From NCBI GenBank assembly GCA_004151065.3, contig NWUY0300040737.1, positions 8,641-19,147 of the forward strand: 10,507 bases of DNA, given 5' to 3'. The position numbers and the translations under genes were made by a program. This stretch comes from Larix sibirica (lineage: Eukaryota; Streptophyta; Pinopsida; Pinales; Pinaceae). Within the stretch, counting starts at the first letter, position 1. Each line of letters opens with the position of its first letter. Below the pieces are notes generated by a model. The model worked only from the letters and a program-made list of their open reading frames with translations. It searched no databases and was not told the DNA's origin. Shown piece after piece: positions 6,462 to 10,507 of the stretch.

Positions 6462-6898
6462 CTTGTGAAATGTATTTTTTATTTTCTAATGTATTGAACT
6501 AAAAATAGAATGAATGAATCCTAATTATGCAACGTTATTTACTTTTTGGTTTTATATTTGCATACGAATTCTAATGCATCTCCCTATTAGAGGTGAAATT
6601 CAGCTTCATGGTTGCTTAATGAGGCTAAATAATTATGTCAGTAGTGTTGGATGGCCAAGGAAGGAATTTGGGGATGCTACATATGTGTATAAGAGCTCTT
6701 GTTGCAACATTTGGTTGTATTGGGTGGAAAATTAATGTGTTCAGATGAAATTTTACTGTTGCATGCCAATTGTTTGATAAAAATCCTCAATGAGGATTTG
6801 AGGAAAATGTTGTAAGTATCTAAGATGCTAAGCTAATGGAATTAATTCTTGGGATATATTAAAATTAATGGTTGTGATTAGATTATAAAAGTGAACTC
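6462..6898. repeat. Near-identical duplication, copy A
   Basis: It matches 6900-7337 with six substitutions and one single-base indel over 437 bp (about 98 percent). All six substitutions are transitions. A 73-codon frame (6514-6735) is identical in both copies but has no recognisable domain; its conservation reflects recent copying, not selection. A 9-bp inverted repeat, AAATCCTCA/TGAGGATTT, lies at 6781-6799. Confidence 0.95.
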
Positions 6899-6899
6899 N
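6899..6899. other. Single ambiguous base (N) at the duplication junction
   Basis: The only N in the window lies exactly between the two copies, after GTGAACTC and before CTTGTGAAATG. A lone N at a junction is typical of a contig join or base-call conflict rather than biology. Confidence 0.95.
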
Positions 6900-7337
6900 C
6901 TTGTGAAATGTATTTTTTATTTTCTAATGTATTAAAACTAAAAACAGAATGAATGAATCCTAATTATGCAACGTTATTTACTTTTTGGTTTTATATTTGC
7001 ATACGAATTCTAATGCATCTCCCTATTAGAGGTGAAATTCAGCTTCATGGTTGCTTAATGAGGCTAAATAATTATGTCAGTAGTGTTGGATGGCCAAGGA
7101 AGGAATTTGGGGATGCTACATATGTGTATAAGAGCTCTTGTTGCAACATTTGGTTGTATTGGGTGGAAAATTAATGTGTTTAGATGAAATTTTACTGTTG
7201 CATGCCAATTGTTTGATAAAAATCCTCAATGAGGATTTGAGGAAAATGTTGTAAGTATCTAAGATGCTAAGCTAATGGAATTAATTCTCAGGATATATTA
7301 AAATTAATGGTTGTGATTAGGTTATAAAAGTGAACTC
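6900..7337. repeat. Near-identical duplication, copy B
   Basis: Second copy of 6462-6898, beginning directly after the N and ending at GTGAACTC (7330-7337), after which sequence continues without homology to copy A's left flank. Its 73-codon frame lies at 6953-7174. Confidence 0.95.
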
Positions 7338-7511
7338 AATATGAACTTACGAGGTTCAAATTTGACTCCATGAAATGGGAAAATTTGTAGTAGTGTGTGA
7401 AACTTATGTCTCTAGTCCTAAGAGTGAATATTCTTGTAGTTGTTCAAGTTATATCAAGTTTCAATTCCTGAATAATACATGATCTTGCTATTTGTGTATG
7501 ATGGGGCATTT

Positions 7512-7609
7512 CCCAATTATTCAATAAATAGGATATGTGGTGTTGAATAAATGGTTAATGCCCAATGATTTAGTAGATAGGGTATGTGGTGTTGAATAAA
7601 TGCTTAAAT
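7512..7609. repeat. 49-bp tandem repeat, two copies
   Basis: Copies at 7512-7560 and 7561-7609 both begin CCCAAT and share TATGTGGTGTTGAATAAATG. The first third is more diverged than the rest. No function is apparent. Confidence 0.85.
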
Positions 7610-9139
7610 TTGTTGGTTACAAAAATTGAAATAACCTAAATCTGTGGTTAAGACACAAATTCAATGTTGGGTTGTTTTATGAAGAGGTCACGACATTCTT
7701 CACCGTTAATTATAGTTGGAATGAGGATATATGTACTATTGGAGGGTCACATGTCAAATCTAGATGAATTGGGTGTGCTCAATTTTAAATTTGTTGAATG
7801 TATCCACTTATTGCTCTATATTATCATGAATGTAATGACAAAATAGAGCTAAATGATGGGAATCTATTTGTCCTAAGGAGAAATTGATAGATGTGCTTGA
7901 GAAAGATCAATGGTAGAGATGAATCAAAACACTTTATGTGCAAACATCACAGTGGGGTATTGCTCTACTGCAAACGAACATGATTAGATTGACCATCGTA
8001 ACCGATGATTCAAATTCTCTCATAGGATCCAATTTTGGTAGTGGGGTGCAAAGTTTGGAAGAGTCATGAATGACCAAGCTTACATCGATAGATTATATCA
8101 ATGATTGTCAATGATTCATGACATTTGGGAAAAGTACAATGGAGGGAGAAATGAATTGTTCTAAACAGCCAAGATTCAATCACCTAAGTAATATGGACGA
8201 TCTGGAATCTCTTGCAGTGAAATCTAAGAGAGAGAAAGAACAAAAGGATTTTTTTTGCAAACGGTGTAGATTATGTTAGGGGAAAGAGATATATCATGGA
8301 GATCTTATCATGGTAGATGGGAAAAGGTTCGAAGGAAATACAACATGATGCCACAAATGACCTAGATTTAATCAATGAAACAAATCAATGTCTAACAAGC
8401 TCTTGTGGGAGATGGAGTTTTCATATGGAAAAGAGAGAATAGGGTGACATAAATGGCCACAATTGCACCAAAAAATCATGACCAATGACCAATATTTCAT
8501 TGTGATGATTGAGGGATACTTTTGTTGTGAATGGTTGAGATTTAACCCACAGTTTTTAGACCAAAGGTCCAAGATCATGCCAATCCCTATGAAACTAGAA
8601 CACATGAGCAGGTTCGAGGACGACATATATCACATCCACATTAGTAGAAAAATAATCTAGCACAACTTCATGTCACTTGAAGTCTATAGAAACTTTGTTT
8701 GAGCTGAATTTTTCAGTGAAGTCTATAGTGACAACGTGCATAAAATTCTTGCTGAGGGTAAATTTGTAAATTTAGCCTGAGGAACCTAGAAAATGATCAA
8801 CATCAATTTTCAAAGGACAAGTACGTACTTACTATCGGGAGCTTAGTTGATTGTGAAATTTATGTAGTAAGAAATATGAGCAGGCACAAGAAAAATCAGA
8901 AGAGCAATTGGATAGATTCCAAAGGGTTTTGCACATAAATGAAGAAATATGGAAAAATCATTATTTTTGGACACTTGCTGACATTTTTGGAAATTGTATT
9001 TGGAGGAAAAGTAACCCAAGGCAACAATTGAGAAATTTGTTCCAAGTCAACATTTGATATTCTCAATAATATAGACAACTTTGCAGGGAAAATTTCAGGA
9101 ATCCATAATCATCTTAAAGTGTAGAAACCTTGGCGAAGC
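7610..9139. other. No recognisable gene
   Basis: Frames at 7664-7846 plus, 8372-8626 minus, 8463-8660 plus and 8896-9078 minus are at most 84 residues, overlap or are isolated, and have no recognisable motif. The 8160-8660 stretch is purine-rich on the plus strand and reads like decayed coding sequence with many stops, but no retroelement motif could be confirmed. A 12-mer, TGAAGTCTATAG, is repeated at 8678-8689 and 8717-8728. Confidence 0.35.
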
Positions 9140-9480
9140 TTACGAATTCTAAAAATGCCAACCATAGAAAATTGGTGATTTTTTGTAAAAAAATTCAAAT
9201 TTTTAATGATTTTATATAGTTTCTTAAAAAAATTGGTGAATTTTAGAGGAAAATACTTTTATCCTATAGAATTTTAGCAAACCATTTGGCAAAAAAATAG
9301 AAATTGACAAATCTTTTTTTGGGAAAAAACATGGAAAATTAGCCTCATGGGTGAAATCTATTCCCTAAAATTTTCCTTTCAACTTTGTCCTAGTGAAAAT
9401 TTTCCTTGCAACTTTTTCCTAGTGAAAATTTTATAGTTTTGTATCATTTGAAAGTTAGCAATTTTTCTAGATTTTCCAAC
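9140..9480. other. A/T-tract-rich stretch
   Basis: Many phased runs of five or more A or T occur here, with related words such as AAAATTGGTGATTTTT near 9169 and AAAATTGGTGAATTTT near 9229. Such DNA is often curved, and scaffold/matrix attachment regions in plants are of this type, but no defining motif is present. No gene is seen. Confidence 0.35.
9367..9432. repeat. 29-bp tandem repeat, about 2.3 copies
   Basis: The unit begins AAAATTTTCCTT and ends CCTAGTG. Copies are at 9367-9395 and 9396-9424, with two mismatches, and a partial third copy, AAAATTTT, is at 9425-9432. It lies inside the A/T-tract stretch. Confidence 0.85.
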
Positions 9481-10507
9481 TGTAGAGAAAGTGAAAAAAT
9501 GGAAAGTTGACAATTCCATTTTGATGCAAAAGATGATTGGAGTAATGCACTAAGATGAAGGTTTATGAGTGTTTCCAATCAGAATTACTAAAAATGCTTG
9601 ATACATATTTTTTTTTTTGTCAATTTTCTTTACAATTGGAAGAAGTTGGTCTTCGGCCTTGATTGCACTAGTAAAAAAATGCAAAAATTGGGTAGGAATA
9701 GTAACTTTTAGCTACAACCACAAAATTAAGCATGAGTGTAGTTTTTTTAAAAATATAAGGATAATGGATCTAAGGGTTTTCTTTTTATGAAGGAGGTTTT
9801 GGTTTTCCCAATAAAATTAAACGGTCTCTAGGCTTGATTGGACAAAACAATTATCTTTGTGTATAATATCCAAAGTGCCTTGAACTTGGAATAAGGGATA
9901 TGTGATTAAACAAGGTGTATAATGAGGCATAAATAAGCCTGGAAATGATTGTATATCCTATGTAATGGAACATCTAGGAATTGATGTTAACTTATTTGAC
10001 TAAGCAAGCTAATTGTCATCGGTGAAAGGGATGACATGTAAATGTGATTTAGGGATGCTTGTGCCTTGACCAAGATGTATACGATGAATTGACCATAATC
10101 AACATGTGCAATCCAAAATAAATGTTAGAGACATGTTGGGATGCTTTTTATTTTTATGGATTTAATGGTTTTTATTATATATAACTAGAGAATAGATAGT
10201 ATAGGTATGTAAGAACCGGTTTATAGTAAATGACATCCTTATGCATAAAAGAAGAGTGTAAGTCATAAACCCTTGGAATAGGTATAGTAAACCAAGTGAT
10301 AAAGGTTTCATATCATGAAAGGAATCATGTTTGAATGAGGAAAAGTCTATTGGAAGGCCTGTATGTTAGAGGAAATCTACCCAGATGAAGAATCAAGATG
10401 GCATGTCACTCACACATAACATGGGTGAACCTTCATACTTGATTAGATTTTTGTATGCTTAGAAGAGTTGCGGGATATGAACCAACCACTTATGTGTAAA
10501 GAATGGG
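9481..10507. other. No gene seen
   Basis: AT-rich sequence with a T run of about 12 near 9609-9620 and a TTATATATAA-like stretch near 10174-10184. No frame above 60 codons, repeat array or RNA gene could be supported. Confidence 0.35.

Noticed and set aside
6514-6735. A 73-residue frame present twice, identically (also 6953-7174), as a possible duplicated gene
   Set aside because: The identity follows from the whole 438-bp block being copied. There are no domains, and no constraint is visible because the copies are too recent.
1-10507. CRISPR array, bacterial operon or phage region
   Set aside because: No regularly spaced identical repeats with unique spacers, no ribosome-binding-site-led gene series and no long frames. 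All tandem repeats are head to tail without spacers.

Overview
The window looks like non-coding nuclear DNA from a repeat-rich plant genome. It is AT-rich, has no operon-like gene packing and no long reading frame. It carries degenerate plant-type transposable-element parts: a primer-binding-site match to initiator tRNA-Met, a tRNA-derived SINE candidate with target-site duplications, and a short Ty3/gypsy-integrase-like remnant. A large genome such as a conifer's would fit, but that is an inference and nothing here fixes the species. I find no intact protein-coding gene. The open frames present are short, lack recognisable domains, and several simply run through repeats.

Layout. Bases 1 to about 2100 are the least repeat-like and most GC-rich part. 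They hold a short direct repeat, a cluster of telo-box-like ACCCTA motifs, a TG-rich stretch with a 59-bp tandem duplication, a series of degenerate repeats, and a possible minus-strand promoter near 1944-1978. Bases 2100-2690 are AT-rich spacer with a perfect palindrome. Bases 2690-3768 hold two diverged direct copies of a roughly 315-bp unit. The first copy is interrupted by about 400 bp whose ends duplicate the target; this insertion carries a minus-strand Pol III A/B-box pair and an internal 104-bp tandem duplication. The second copy is the uninterrupted, empty-site version.

Bases 3455-4412 may be a degenerate 5' LTR, because a PBS-like sequence follows at 4419-4430. About 1 kb further on, in the same orientation, is a decayed integrase zinc-binding-like fragment (5424-5549). 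That spacing is too short for gag-protease-RT, so the element would be internally deleted. Two overlapping hairpins lie in between, at 5059-5100.

Bases 6462-7337 are two near-identical 437-438 bp copies separated by a single N. This may be an assembly join of overlapping contigs rather than a real tandem duplication. From 7338 to the end there are small tandem repeats (49 bp at 7512, 29 bp at 9367), A/T-tract DNA and otherwise featureless sequence.

No genes work together here. What can be read is a history of insertion, duplication and decay. The most informative part is the filled/empty-site pair at 2690-3768. Identities and motif matches were judged by eye.
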